Shown: positions 36,584-44,950 of the stretch, one piece after another
How the letters are laid out: each line of letters begins with the position of its first letter
Numbering within the stretch: the first letter of the stretch is position 1
Origin: Betaproteobacteria bacterium
Lineage (GTDB): Bacteria > Pseudomonadota > Gammaproteobacteria > Burkholderiales > JAEUOS01
Length of the DNA stretch: 54,003 nt
Direction: 5' to 3'
Assembly (NCBI GenBank): GCA_028292405.1
Contig: JAQGMJ010000065.1
Span: forward strand, 1-54,003
Position numbers and translations under genes: made by a program
The notes under the pieces: model-generated
Told to the model about the DNA's origin: nothing
The model's input: only the letters and a program-made list of their open reading frames with translations
Databases searched by the model: none

Positions 36584-37567
36584 TCAGTCCAGGCGCGCGC
36601 CACTGGCCTTGACCACGCGCGCCCACTTGTCGATTTCCTGTTTCACATGCGCGGAAAATTCCGCCGGGCTCGAACCCACCGGCTCGGCGCCGAGCTCGCC
36701 CAGGCGCTTTTGCACCTCGGGCGTTTTCAGGATGCGCTGGGTTTCCAGGGCGATCTTGTCGACGATGGCGCGCGAAGTGCCCCTGGGCGCGAACAGGCCC
36801 GACCACGCATCTGCGGAAAAGCCCGGGTAGCCGCTCTCGGCGATGGTCGGCAGATCCGGCGCGGCCGGCGAGCGCTTCGCGCTGGTCACTGCCAACGCGC
36901 GCAGCTTGCCGGCCTGCACATGCGGCAGGGCCGAAGGCAGGCCGTCAATCATCGCCTGCACCTGGCCCGCCAGCAGGTCGGCCACGGCGGGTGCGCTGCC
37001 TTTGTACGGGATGTGGGTCAGCTCGATGCCGGCTGCCGTCTTGAACATTTCCATCGTCAGGTGGGCGGCGGTGCCATTGCCCAGCGAGGCGTAGTTGAGC
37101 TTGCCCGGTTCCTTTTTCGCCAGCGCCACAAAGGCCTGCAGGCTGTTGGTCGGCACCGAGGGGTGCACCACCACCACATTGGGCACGACGGCGACTTGCG
37201 AAATCGCCTCGAAGTCCTTCACGGGGTCATACGGCATGCGCGCGTAAAGCGAGATGTTGATCGCGTGCGAGCCGGTCACGCCCATGATCAGGTTGTAGCC
37301 GTCCGGCGCCGATTTGGCGACGATGTCCGAGCCGATGTTGCCACCGGCGCCGGGCCGGTTGTCCACCGTCACCGGCTGCTTCCAGTCCGCGGCCATGCGC
37401 TCGGCCAGCAGGCGCGAGGCGATGTCGGTGGCGCCGCCGGCCGGGAAAGGCACGACGATGCGGATCGGGCGCGCGGGAAAGTCGGCGGCGCCTTGCGCCA
37501 GCGCCGCCGGCGTTGCGGTGAACGCGGCAAGCAATGCGGACAAGCGGAGCAGAGGAGTCATCATCAT
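36584..37567 (-). CDS. Bug-family (TctC) periplasmic receptor inside the large operon
   Basis: This 327-residue exported protein (signal peptide to about residue 25, ALAQ) has FPARPIRIVVPFPAGGATDI, VDNRPGAGGNIGSDIVA, APDGYNLIMG, HIPYKGSAPAVADLLAGQ and GKLRALAVTSAKRS. Three ATGs in a row at 37567, 37564 and 37561 can start it; the first is annotated. It sits between the MmgE/PrpD gene (5 bp upstream) and hyuB (9 bp downstream). This is unusual because the operon already encodes a Liv-type ABC receptor. No TctAB permease genes are in the window. Confidence 0.9.
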   Translation of the reverse strand: MMMTPLLRLSALLAAFTATPAALAQGAADFPARPIRIVVPFPAGGATDIASRLLAERMAADWKQPVTVDNRPGAGGNIGSDIVAKSAPDGYNLIMGVTGSHAINISLYARMPYDPVKDFEAISQVAVVPNVVVVHPSVPTNSLQAFVALAKKEPGKLNYASLGNGTAAHLTMEMFKTAAGIELTHIPYKGSAPAVADLLAGQVQAMIDGLPSALPHVQAGKLRALAVTSAKRSPAAPDLPTIAESGYPGFSADAWSGLFAPRGTSRAIVDKIALETQRILKTPEVQKRLGELGAEPVGSSPAEFSAHVKQEIDKWARVVKASGARLD

Positions 37568-37572
37568 TGCGC

Positions 37573-38928
37573 TTAGAACAGCAAGTCCCACAACTGACGC
37601 ACCGGCGTATCCAGCGTGCAGGCCACCATTGCGGCAGCGAAGTGATAGGCCTTATCCGCCTCCACGCTGGGCGCGGCATAGCGCAGGAATTTCGCCGCCA
37701 CTTCCTCCTGCGACAGCGGGTCGGCGGCGTCGCCCTTGATGGTGGTCACGGTGGCTTCCTCCTCCTTGTAGCCGGACTCGATGCTCAGGGTCGCGCCGCG
37801 CTTGCCGCTGGCGCCCATAGCCTCGTCGGGCACGATGCGCACCAGTTTTTCCAGGCGCCGCACTTCCGGCTCGTTGAAGCGCTCCTTGCGGTATTGCGCC
37901 GGATCCACGGTGCCGAAGCGCAAGCCTGCCGCCACCCCGTAGGAGAGGCTGAACTGCGCCTGAATCGGTGTTTGCGGGTCGCGGTTGCCGCAGTAGGTGA
38001 TGGCTTCAGGATAGATCTTCAGGGTGATGCGGCTGATCTTGTCCATGCCCTCGTCGAGCTGGTCGCGCAGCGCGCGCGCCGCCTCGATGCCGTAGTGCAC
38101 GTGGCGCACCGCCGCGTAGGGCTTGAGGTAGCCGTCGAGCAGCAGGCGTTGGCCGGAAGGCACCAGCGGCTCCGGTGTCGCCGCCGAATAATTGTCGGCG
38201 TAAAAGCCCAGGGGGTCGGTGGGCGCGGTTATGCCGGCCTGCGCATTCAAGGCGGCCATGGTGCCCAGCCAGGCGGCGTGACCCAGGTAAGTGTTGCGCG
38301 CCACGCTACCGGCGGTCACCGGCAGGTAGAGACTGGTGGGCAACTGGCAGGCGGCGATGTTCACCGCCGTCATCGCATCATCCGCGTCCAGGCCCAGCAG
38401 GTGCGCCACGGCGGCGGCCACGCCAAGGGCTGGCCAGTTGGCATCCACATGCATGCCGGGACGGATGCGCAGCCAGGCACCGGCGCGTGCGCCGACTTCG
38501 TAGCCGGCGTTGAGCGCGTCCATGAAGGGACCGAGGCGGGTGTCGCGGGTGAGCGCGAGCGGCAACAGCGCGGCGATCACCGGCACGCCGGGGCGGCCGT
38601 GCGCCAACGCGTGGCCTTCGCAGGCTTCGTCCCAGGTGGCCGCCATGGCGCCGATGGCGCAGATGGCGGAAGAGGAGAGCCTGCGCCCTTGCGGAAAGCT
38701 GAAGGGGCCGGACTCGAGGTTGCTGAACTGCTCTTCCAGCGCGATCACCTCGGGCGCGACCCGGCCGGCCAGCATGCAGCCGATGGTGTCGAGCAGCAGC
38801 AGGCGTCCGTGCGCGTCCACTTCGGGCGGCAACGGGTTTCCGGCGAAGGTCCAGTCCAGCGTGTCCTTCAGGCGCAGCTGGTGGTCGATCCAGCGTCCAT
38901 GCGAGGAAGAAGCGGGCTTATCCGTCAT
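37573..38928 (-). CDS. MmgE/PrpD-family protein (second copy)
   Basis: This 451-residue cytoplasmic protein has the MmgE/PrpD helical domain (LLLLDTIGCMLAGR, WDEACEGHALAHGRPGVPVIAALLPLAL, MHVDANWPALGVAAAVAHLLGL) and lid domain (YLKPYAAVRHVHYGIEA). Family members dehydrate 2-methylcitrate, decarboxylate cis-aconitate or epimerise iminodisuccinate. In this operon it would act on a branched tri- or dicarboxylate alongside the LeuCD-like hydro-lyase. Its 5' end overlaps the lyase gene by 11 bp, indicating translational coupling. It differs markedly from the PrpD-like protein at 16411 and is probably not a recent duplicate. Confidence 0.88.
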   Translation of the reverse strand: MTDKPASSSHGRWIDHQLRLKDTLDWTFAGNPLPPEVDAHGRLLLLDTIGCMLAGRVAPEVIALEEQFSNLESGPFSFPQGRRLSSSAICAIGAMAATWDEACEGHALAHGRPGVPVIAALLPLALTRDTRLGPFMDALNAGYEVGARAGAWLRIRPGMHVDANWPALGVAAAVAHLLGLDADDAMTAVNIAACQLPTSLYLPVTAGSVARNTYLGHAAWLGTMAALNAQAGITAPTDPLGFYADNYSAATPEPLVPSGQRLLLDGYLKPYAAVRHVHYGIEAARALRDQLDEGMDKISRITLKIYPEAITYCGNRDPQTPIQAQFSLSYGVAAGLRFGTVDPAQYRKERFNEPEVRRLEKLVRIVPDEAMGASGKRGATLSIESGYKEEEATVTTIKGDAADPLSQEEVAAKFLRYAAPSVEADKAYHFAAAMVACTLDTPVRQLWDLLF

Positions 38929-39775
38929 AACGCTTTCCCTTCGCCAGCAGTTCGGGCGTGCCGATCAGCGCGTTGAGCTGGTCGAAATCGAGCATCTGTT
39001 CGCGAAACGGCGCGGTGGTGCCGTGTTGCTTCAGGCTACCGTAATAGGCTTGCAAGGTGTGCGCCACCGCGCGCGCGGTGCCGCCGGGGAAAATCGCGAT
39101 GCGGTAGCCGATGGCTTCCAGGTCCGCCGCGCTTTTGATCGGCGTCTGCCCGCCCTCGACCATGTTGGCCAGGAGCGGTACCCGGCCCTTGAAGCGCGCG
39201 TTGACTTCGCGCATCTGCGCCTCGTCCTTCACTGCTTCGACGAACAGCACGTCGGCGCCGGCTTCGAGAAATTTCTCGGCGCGCTCCAGAGCGGGCTCGA
39301 AGCCTTCCACCGCCACCGCGTCGGTGCGGGCGATGATCAGCGTGTCGCTACTCTTGCGCGCATCCAGCGCTGCCTTGATCTTCCCGACCATTTCGCCCGC
39401 GCCGACCACGCCCTTGCCCTGCAGGTGGCCGCAGCGCTTGGGAAAGGTCTGGTCTTCGATCTGGATCAGGTTGGCGCCCGCGCGCTCGAACAGCGTGATG
39501 GTGCGCTGCATGTTCAGCGCATTGCCGAAGCCGGTGTCGGCATCGACGATGATCGGAATGGCGATGCGCTCGCGGATGGTCGACAAGGTGTCGCACACCT
39601 CCGTCATGGTGGTGAGGCCAACGTCGGAGCGCCCCAGGCGGGTATAGGCGATCGAGGCGCCGGAGAGGTACACGGCCTCGAAGCCGCTTTGCTCGGCCAC
39701 GAGTGCGGTAAGGGCGTCGTAGACACCAGGAGCGAGCAGCAGGCGCGCTTCGGCCAGGCGGGCTTTGAGGGTCAT
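38918..39775 (-). CDS. Isocitrate lyase/PEP mutase-superfamily lyase (2-methylisocitrate or dimethylmalate lyase-like)
   Basis: This 285-residue TIM-barrel protein has the superfamily metal site IIVDADTGFGN (Asp78 and Asp80) and the catalytic loop KRCGH (residues 113-117) that true C-C lyases carry. The start MTLKARLAEARLLLAPGVYDALTALVAEQSGF and YLSGASIAYTRLG are shared with 2-methylisocitrate lyase, 2,3-dimethylmalate lyase and oxaloacetate decarboxylase. Cleavage should give pyruvate or glyoxylate-type products plus a short acid. It overlaps the LeuD-like gene by 4 bp and the PrpD-like gene by 11 bp. The LeuCD-like neighbour favours a dimethylmalate-lyase-like role over PrpB. Confidence 0.85.
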   Translation of the reverse strand: MTLKARLAEARLLLAPGVYDALTALVAEQSGFEAVYLSGASIAYTRLGRSDVGLTTMTEVCDTLSTIRERIAIPIIVDADTGFGNALNMQRTITLFERAGANLIQIEDQTFPKRCGHLQGKGVVGAGEMVGKIKAALDARKSSDTLIIARTDAVAVEGFEPALERAEKFLEAGADVLFVEAVKDEAQMREVNARFKGRVPLLANMVEGGQTPIKSAADLEAIGYRIAIFPGGTARAVAHTLQAYYGSLKQHGTTAPFREQMLDFDQLNALIGTPELLAKGKRYDG

Positions 39776-40290
39776 GCGGGTTTCCGTTCCAAGGTCCGTT
39801 CAGCGGCGAGTTTTTTTTCCAGGTGCGGCAACAGGCCGCCATCGCGCAGCATCGCGAGCAAAAATCCGGGGATAGGTTCGCAGCGGTATGTTTGGCCACC
39901 GGCCTTCACCGTGCCGGTTTCAAAGTCCACGCTGCAGGGCAGGTTGTCGGCGATGGTCGGCGCCGCCTCGCACACCAGCACCGGCAGGCCGAGGTTGAGC
40001 GCATTGCGATAGAACAGGCCGGCGAAGGAGGGCGCCAGCACCGCCGCCACGCCCAGGTGCTTGAGCGCCTGCGGTGCCTGCTCGCGCGATGAGCCGGCGC
40101 CGAAGTTGCGTCCAGCGACGATCACGTCGCCCGGCTGCACGGTGCTTGCGAAATCCGGCAGCAGGGCTTCCAGGCAGTGGCTGGCGATTTCCTCGATACC
40201 GAACTTCATGTAGCGCCCGGGTGCCAGCACGTCGGTGTCGATGTTGTCGCCGAGTTTCCAGATGCGTCCGCTATTGCTCATGGCACTCAT
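39772..40290 (-). CDS. LeuD-like small subunit of an aconitase-family hydro-lyase
   Basis: This 172-residue swivel-domain subunit shows GRIWKLGDNIDTDVLAPGRYM, VIVAGRNFGAGSSREQAPQALK (the GSSRE substrate-binding motif) and AGLFYRNALNLGLPV. The start at 40290 overlaps the stop of the large-subunit gene (ATGA); the ATG at 40281 is an alternative. The compact size matches the archaeal/HacB and DmdB-type small subunits rather than the ~200-residue LeuD of leucine synthesis. With the large subunit it should interconvert a hydroxy acid and its unsaturated form. Confidence 0.88.
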   Translation of the reverse strand: MSAMSNSGRIWKLGDNIDTDVLAPGRYMKFGIEEIASHCLEALLPDFASTVQPGDVIVAGRNFGAGSSREQAPQALKHLGVAAVLAPSFAGLFYRNALNLGLPVLVCEAAPTIADNLPCSVDFETGTVKAGGQTYRCEPIPGFLLAMLRDGGLLPHLEKKLAAERTLERKPA

Positions 40291-41570
40291 TTCCCTAACA
40301 GGTCCCGTGGGTCGCAAATACGGCCCTGCACCGCGGCGGCGGCCACCGAGTAGGGCGAGCCGAGGAACACGCGCGAACTCGCCGCGCCCATTCGCCCCTT
40401 GAAATTGCGCGCGGTGGAAGAGATCACGTTGATGTTTTCGCCGAAGCGGTAGTCGCCGTAGCCGGCGCAGGCGCCGCAGGAAGTCGGCAGGATTTTCGCG
40501 CCGGCATCCACCAGCGCCTGCAGGGTGCCGTCGGCCTGCGCCTCGTCCTGGTCCTGCTTGCTGGCGGGGCCGACCAGCAGTTCCGTGCCTTGCGCAATTT
40601 TCTTTCCCCTCAACACCTGCGCGGCGGCGCGCAGGTCGGTGAGCTTGGCGCCGGTGCAGGCGCCGATGTAGGCGATGTCGATGCGCTCGTTGTAGTCGCC
40701 CACCGCCGCGGCGTTGGCGGGGGAATGCGGTGCCGCAATTTGCGGGGAGAGGGTGGCCGCGTCGAACTCGTGGGTGGCAAGCAGGGGCGCGTCAGCGTCG
40801 CCCTGCCAGGCGGCAATGTCGAAATCCTGCGCGCCGGCCTGGCGCAAATAGGCTGCGGTGGTCTCGTCGGGCGCGATCAGGCCGGTCTGCGCCCCCAGTT
40901 CGGCGCTCATGTTGGTGATGGTCATGCGCTCCTGCATGTCGAGCGCGGCAATCGCCTCGCCGGCGAATTCCACTGCCTGGTACTGGCCGCCGTCCAGTCC
41001 GAACTTGCCGCAGAGGAACAACATCAGGTCTTTCGCCGTGACGCCGGCGCTCAAGCGCCCGTTCCAGCGCATCAGGATGGTCTGCGGCACCTTGAGCCAG
41101 ATCTCACCGGTCACCACGACGCCCAACATCTCGGTGGCGCCGATGCCGAACATGTAGGCGCCGAAGGCCCCGCCGGTGGGTGAATGCGAATCGCCGCCGA
41201 CGGCGAACATGCCGGGCTTGAGGTGTCCTTTTTGCGGAAGCACCACGTGGCAGATGCCGACGCTGTCGTAGAAGTTCTTGATCTGGTTGTCGCGCGCCCA
41301 GTCCCGCGCGATGCGGATGATCTTGCGGCTGTCGTCGTCGTTCGCCGGCACGTAATGGTCGGTGATCAGCACGACCTTGTTCGCGTCCCACACCTTGGCG
41401 CCGAGGCGCTCCAGCATCGGCTGCAAACGGCGCGGGCCGGAAGAGTCGTGGAACATCGCCAGGTCCACCTTGCAGGTGACGATTTCACCGGGCGCAACGC
41501 TCTCGCGCCCGGCGGCGCAGGCAACGATCTTTTGCGCCAGGGTCTGGGGAATGGATGAAGAATTTCTCAT
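40287..41570 (-). CDS. LeuC-like large subunit of an aconitase-family hydro-lyase
   Basis: This 427-residue Fe-S subunit has the three cluster cysteines at Cys305 (IGACTGAKL), Cys365 and Cys368 (TSCGACAGYG), plus GGDSHSPTGGAFGAYMFGIGATE and VISSTARNFKGRMG. At ~420 residues it belongs with the HacA/DmdA/archaeal LeuC group rather than the ~465-residue leucine-biosynthetic LeuC. Together with the small subunit it likely hydrates or dehydrates a methylated or unsaturated dicarboxylate, for example dimethylmaleate-type. It lies 2 bp after livF, so transport and enzyme genes share one transcript. The exact substrate is inferred from context only. Confidence 0.9.
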   Translation of the reverse strand: MRNSSSIPQTLAQKIVACAAGRESVAPGEIVTCKVDLAMFHDSSGPRRLQPMLERLGAKVWDANKVVLITDHYVPANDDDSRKIIRIARDWARDNQIKNFYDSVGICHVVLPQKGHLKPGMFAVGGDSHSPTGGAFGAYMFGIGATEMLGVVVTGEIWLKVPQTILMRWNGRLSAGVTAKDLMLFLCGKFGLDGGQYQAVEFAGEAIAALDMQERMTITNMSAELGAQTGLIAPDETTAAYLRQAGAQDFDIAAWQGDADAPLLATHEFDAATLSPQIAAPHSPANAAAVGDYNERIDIAYIGACTGAKLTDLRAAAQVLRGKKIAQGTELLVGPASKQDQDEAQADGTLQALVDAGAKILPTSCGACAGYGDYRFGENINVISSTARNFKGRMGAASSRVFLGSPYSVAAAAVQGRICDPRDLLGK

Positions 41571-41572
41571 GG

Positions 41573-42286
41573 TTACATTCCGAGATAAGCCCGCTTCAGC
41601 GCGGGGTTGGCGAGCAGTTCGCCCGGCAGGCCGCTGAAACAGATGGCGCCTTGTTCCATCACATAGGCGCGATGCGCGATTTCCAGCGACTGGCCGACGT
41701 TCTGTTCCACCAGCAAAATGCTCAGGCCTTCGCGATTTAGTGTGCCGATCAGCGCGAACAGTTCCTCGACCAGCTTGGGCGAGAGGCCCAGCGAAGGCTC
41801 GTCCAGTATCAGCAGTTTTGGCTCGGCCATCAAGCCGCGGCCGATCGCCAGCATCTGCTGCTCGCCGCCGGAGAGCGTGCCGGCCTTCTGTGTCAGGCGT
41901 TCCAGCAAACGGGGGAACAAGGAATAGACCCGTTCCAGATTTGCGGTCTTTCCAGCCTTGCCGCGGCGATAGGCGCCGAGCTCCAGGTTTTCCAGCACCG
42001 AGAGATTGGGAAAGACGCGCCGGCCTTCCGGCACCTGGATCAGCCCGGCATCGACGATCGCCATCGGCGCCGCGCGCGTGATGGTCTCGCCGGCGAATTT
42101 CACCGCGCCGCCGCTGGCACGCACGATGCCGGAGAGCGTGTTGTTGAACGTGGACTTGCCTGCGCCGTTCGATCCCAGCAGGGCGACGATCTCGCCGGCG
42201 GCGATTTGCAGATCCAGGCCGTGCAATATGCGCACCGCGCCGTAGCCGGCAGTCAAGCCCTGCACCTCGAGCAGGGTTTCAGCCAT
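41573..42286 (-). CDS. livF: ABC transporter ATPase, LivF-like
   Basis: This 237-residue ATPase has Walker A GSNGAGKST, the LivF-typical GLIQVPEGRRVFPNLSVLENL, signature LSGGEQQMLAIGRGLM, Walker B LLILDEPSLGLSP and VEQNVGQSLEIAHRAYVMEQG. In the Walker A helix FNNTLSG replaces the usual LRT-ISG-like residues, which is unusual but leaves the lysine intact. Its start overlaps the end of livG by 8 bp. It energises a branched-chain-amino-acid-type importer; in this operon the cargo is probably the catabolic substrate rather than Leu/Ile/Val. Gene symbol by family. Confidence 0.92.
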   Translation of the reverse strand: MAETLLEVQGLTAGYGAVRILHGLDLQIAAGEIVALLGSNGAGKSTFNNTLSGIVRASGGAVKFAGETITRAAPMAIVDAGLIQVPEGRRVFPNLSVLENLELGAYRRGKAGKTANLERVYSLFPRLLERLTQKAGTLSGGEQQMLAIGRGLMAEPKLLILDEPSLGLSPKLVEELFALIGTLNREGLSILLVEQNVGQSLEIAHRAYVMEQGAICFSGLPGELLANPALKRAYLGM

Positions 42287-43022
42287 GCGCCGCCTCCGCC
42301 TTCAGGCGCGCCGCCGTGCCGTGGCCGAGATAGGCTTCGATCACCTTCTCGTCGGAAGTGACTTCGCCCGGCAAGCCCTGCGCGATCAGCTCGCCCTGCG
42401 CCAGCACCCACACATACTCGGCCAGGTTCATCACCGCCTGCATCACGTGCTCGATCATGAATACCGTCACGCCGCTGTCGCGGATGCCGCGCAGTACCGG
42501 GATCATCTCGCCGACTTCCTGCGGGTTCAGGCCGGCCAGCACCTCGTCGAGCAAAATCAATCTGGGCTGGGTGGCGAGCGCGCGCGCCAATTCCAGGCGT
42601 TTGCGCCCGGCCACGGTCAGGTCGGCCGCCGGCTTGTCGAGTTGCGCGGTCAGGCCGACGCGCTGCGCTACGGCTTCGGCGGCGGCCAGCGCGGCCTTGC
42701 GCCCGCCGATATGCAGGTGCGCTCCCACCGCGATGTTCTCGCGCACCGTCTGCTGCGCGAAGGGCTGCACGATCTGGAAAGTGCGGGTCATGCCGAGGCG
42801 GCACACCGCATGCGGCTTCATGCCGACGATCTCGCGCCCCTCCAGCGCCACGCTGCCGCGGTCCGGCTTGAGAAAGCCCGAGACCAGGCCGAACAAGGTG
42901 GATTTGCCAGCGCCGTTCGGCCCGATCAGCGCGGTGATCTTGCCTGCCGGCACCGTCAGGCTGGCGCCGGAGACGGCCTTCAGGCCGCCGAAGCTGATGG
43001 CGAGGTCCCGGGCGGCCAGCAT
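42279..43022 (-). CDS. livG: ABC transporter ATPase, LivG-like
   Basis: This 247-residue ATPase starts at the ATG at 43022, which overlaps the livM stop (TGATG). It shows LAISFGGLKAVSGASLTVPAG, Walker A GPNGAGKST, RLGMTRTFQIVQPFAQQTVRENI as in LivG, signature-region LTVAGRKRLELARALA, Walker B LILLDEVLAGLNPQE and IEHVMQAVMNLAEYVWVLAQG. The signature LTVAGRKR deviates from LSGGQ-type sequences (no LSxGQ), as often in LivG homologues of catabolic operons. It pairs with LivF on the permeases. Gene symbol by family. Confidence 0.92.
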   Translation of the reverse strand: MLAARDLAISFGGLKAVSGASLTVPAGKITALIGPNGAGKSTLFGLVSGFLKPDRGSVALEGREIVGMKPHAVCRLGMTRTFQIVQPFAQQTVRENIAVGAHLHIGGRKAALAAAEAVAQRVGLTAQLDKPAADLTVAGRKRLELARALATQPRLILLDEVLAGLNPQEVGEMIPVLRGIRDSGVTVFMIEHVMQAVMNLAEYVWVLAQGELIAQGLPGEVTSDEKVIEAYLGHGTAARLKAEAAHG

Positions 43023-43957
43023 CAGCGCTTGCCCTCGAACAAACCGGCGATGCCGCGCGGCATGAACATGATGATCAGCACCAGCAGCGCACCATAGATG
43101 ACCAGGCTCGCCCCTGGCGTGCTGGAGAGGCTGTTGCGCGTCAGCTCGCCCAGGCCATGCAGCACCACGGCACCCAGCAGCGGCCCGAAGACGGTGCCCA
43201 TGCCGCCGATGATCGCCGACAGCAGTGCTTCTACCGAAATCGGCGCGCCATAAGCCAGGTGCGGGTCGATGTAATGAAATTTTTGTACGTAAAACGCGCC
43301 GCCCGCCGCCATCAGCGCGCCGGAGACCGTAATCGCCACCAGCTTGACGCGAAACGCGTTCACCCCGAGCGCCGCTGCCGAATCTTCGTTGTCGCGCACC
43401 GCCGCCAGCCAGGCGCCGTAGCGCGAATGCTTGAGCCACCAGGCAAACAGCAAGCTCACGGTCGCCAGCGCCAGCGCGAGGTAGAGGTACCCTGTCTCGG
43501 TGGCGAATTGCAATTGCGCCGCGCCTTCCTGCAAGGGCAGTTGCAAGCCGACGCCGGCGCCGGTGAAATCGAAGGTATTGGCGAGAATGCGGAACACTTC
43601 GGCAAACGCGAGGGTCACCAGCGCGAAGTAGGAGCCGCGCAAGCCATAGCGAAACGACAGCGCGCCCAGCAAGGTGCCCGCCACTCCACCCAGCGCAATC
43701 GCGCAAGGCAGCGCCGCCCAGGCATTCAGCCCGAAGCGCATTTGCAGCACCGCCATCGCATACGCCCCGGTGCCGAAAAACACCGCGTGGCCGAAGGAGA
43801 ACTGCCCGCCAAAGCCGCCGAGAATGTTCCACGCCTGCCCAAGCAGGGTGGCGTACAACACCATGGTGACGAAGCCGAGCGTGACCCCCGAGCTGACGAA
43901 TAGCGGCAACAAGCCCACTGCCAGCACCAGCACCGCGATCGAGGCGAGGGAGCGCAT
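43022..43957 (-). CDS. livM: ABC transporter permease, LivM-like
   Basis: This 311-residue inner-membrane protein has about 9-10 helices. It contains LGQAWNILGGFGGQFSFGHAVFFGTGAYA, the LivM hallmark near the N-terminus, a conserved SRYGAWLAAVRDNEDSAAALGVN loop that contacts the ATPase, and ISVEALLSAIIGGMGTVFGPLLGA in the second half. It begins 4 bp after livH and overlaps livG. With LivH it forms the membrane channel of the importer. Gene symbol by family. Confidence 0.92.
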   Translation of the reverse strand: MRSLASIAVLVLAVGLLPLFVSSGVTLGFVTMVLYATLLGQAWNILGGFGGQFSFGHAVFFGTGAYAMAVLQMRFGLNAWAALPCAIALGGVAGTLLGALSFRYGLRGSYFALVTLAFAEVFRILANTFDFTGAGVGLQLPLQEGAAQLQFATETGYLYLALALATVSLLFAWWLKHSRYGAWLAAVRDNEDSAAALGVNAFRVKLVAITVSGALMAAGGAFYVQKFHYIDPHLAYGAPISVEALLSAIIGGMGTVFGPLLGAVVLHGLGELTRNSLSSTPGASLVIYGALLVLIIMFMPRGIAGLFEGKR

Positions 43958-43961
43958 ACCT

Positions 43962-44834
43962 TTAAGCCCGCGCCCCGAACAGGCCCTGTGGCCGGAACAG
44001 CAGCACGATAATGAAGATGACGAATATGCCGATCTGCCCCAGCGACTCGCCCAGCAACAGCCCGCCGACGGACTCCACCACGCCGATCAAAAAGCCGCCG
44101 ATCAGCGCGCCGACGAAGCTGCCCATGCCGCCGAGTACGACGATGGTGAAGGCGATCAGCACAAAGCCGTTACCGACTTGTGGGTTGACGTAATAGGCCG
44201 GCAGCAAAAAGCACGCGGCGGCGCCCAGGCAAGCCAGGCCGATGCCGAAACTCATGGCGAATACGTGGTCCACATTGATACCCACCAGGCGCGCCCCCTG
44301 GCGCTCCTTCGCGCAGGCGCGTATCGCCCGACCCAAACTCGTTTTGCCGATCACCAGCAACAGTACTGCCGTGGTCGCCAGCGCGCCGAAAAACGCCACC
44401 ATCTTGGGCACCGCGATCATCGCGCCGAAAATATTCACCGTCGACAGCGTGTAGGCGGTATCGATGGTCAGGGTGTCGGACTTGAAAAAATACAGCGCCG
44501 CGTTTTCCAGCATGATCGACAGGCCCAGCGTGATCAGCAGGATGTTCTCGTCCTTGCCGTGGCTGGCGCGGGCGATCACCCCGCGGTACAGCGCATAGCC
44601 GGCAACGAACATCGCCGGCACCATGATAGGCAGCGAGACGTAAGGGTCCAGCCCCAGCTTCTCATGCAGGAAGTAGACGCCGTAGAGCGCCATCATCAGC
44701 GCCGCGCCGTGCGCGAAGTTGATGATGTGCAGCACGCCATAGATCAGCGTCAGCCCCAACGCGATCAGCGCATACACCGCTCCCGTCGTCAGCCCGTTGA
44801 GGACGGACGCAAAGAGAATGGCGGGATCGAGCAT
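43962..44834 (-). CDS. livH: ABC transporter permease, LivH-like
   Basis: This 290-residue permease has about 8 helices. It begins MLDPAILFASVLNGLTTGAVYALIALGLTLIYGVLHIINFAHG, typical of LivH, and ends with GGMGSFVGALIGGFLIGVVES and LLFRPQGLFG. The ATPase-contact loop is SLGRAIRACAKERQGARLVGIN. The ATG at 44834 fits the family start but has no ribosome binding site in front. In-frame ATGs at 44870 and 44882 exist, so translation may depend on the structured leader between it and livK. Gene symbol by family. Confidence 0.9.
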   Translation of the reverse strand: MLDPAILFASVLNGLTTGAVYALIALGLTLIYGVLHIINFAHGAALMMALYGVYFLHEKLGLDPYVSLPIMVPAMFVAGYALYRGVIARASHGKDENILLITLGLSIMLENAALYFFKSDTLTIDTAYTLSTVNIFGAMIAVPKMVAFFGALATTAVLLLVIGKTSLGRAIRACAKERQGARLVGINVDHVFAMSFGIGLACLGAAACFLLPAYYVNPQVGNGFVLIAFTIVVLGGMGSFVGALIGGFLIGVVESVGGLLLGESLGQIGIFVIFIIVLLFRPQGLFGARA

Positions 44835-44876
44835 GGCGGGCGGGGGGTAAGCTTTTTCGTCGCTTTTCATCCAGCA

Positions 44877-44945
44877 AATCATCCGGCTTCGCCGGTGATT
44901 TTCTGCAAATCAAGCCCGAAAGAAGTAGGGGTGTACTTTTTTCGG
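44877..44945 (-). repeat. Two stem-loops between livK and livH
   Basis: Directly after the livK stop, a 12-bp stem with one mismatch forms between 44934-44945 and 44916-44927 around a 6-nt loop. In mRNA sense the core reads AAAAGTACACCCCTACTT. The second stem pairs CCGGC (44883-44887) with GCCGG (44891-44895), extended by AATCA and TGATT. No U-tract follows. They probably stabilise the receptor mRNA and lower downstream expression. The first stem shares its core with the one at 52316-52345. Confidence 0.7.
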
Positions 44946-44950
44946 AACGG

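Noticed and set aside
42279..43832. A 517-codon frame suggesting a fusion of livG with an upstream domain
   Set aside because: The N-terminal part is an out-of-frame translation of livM. The real livG starts at 43022, overlapping the livM stop.
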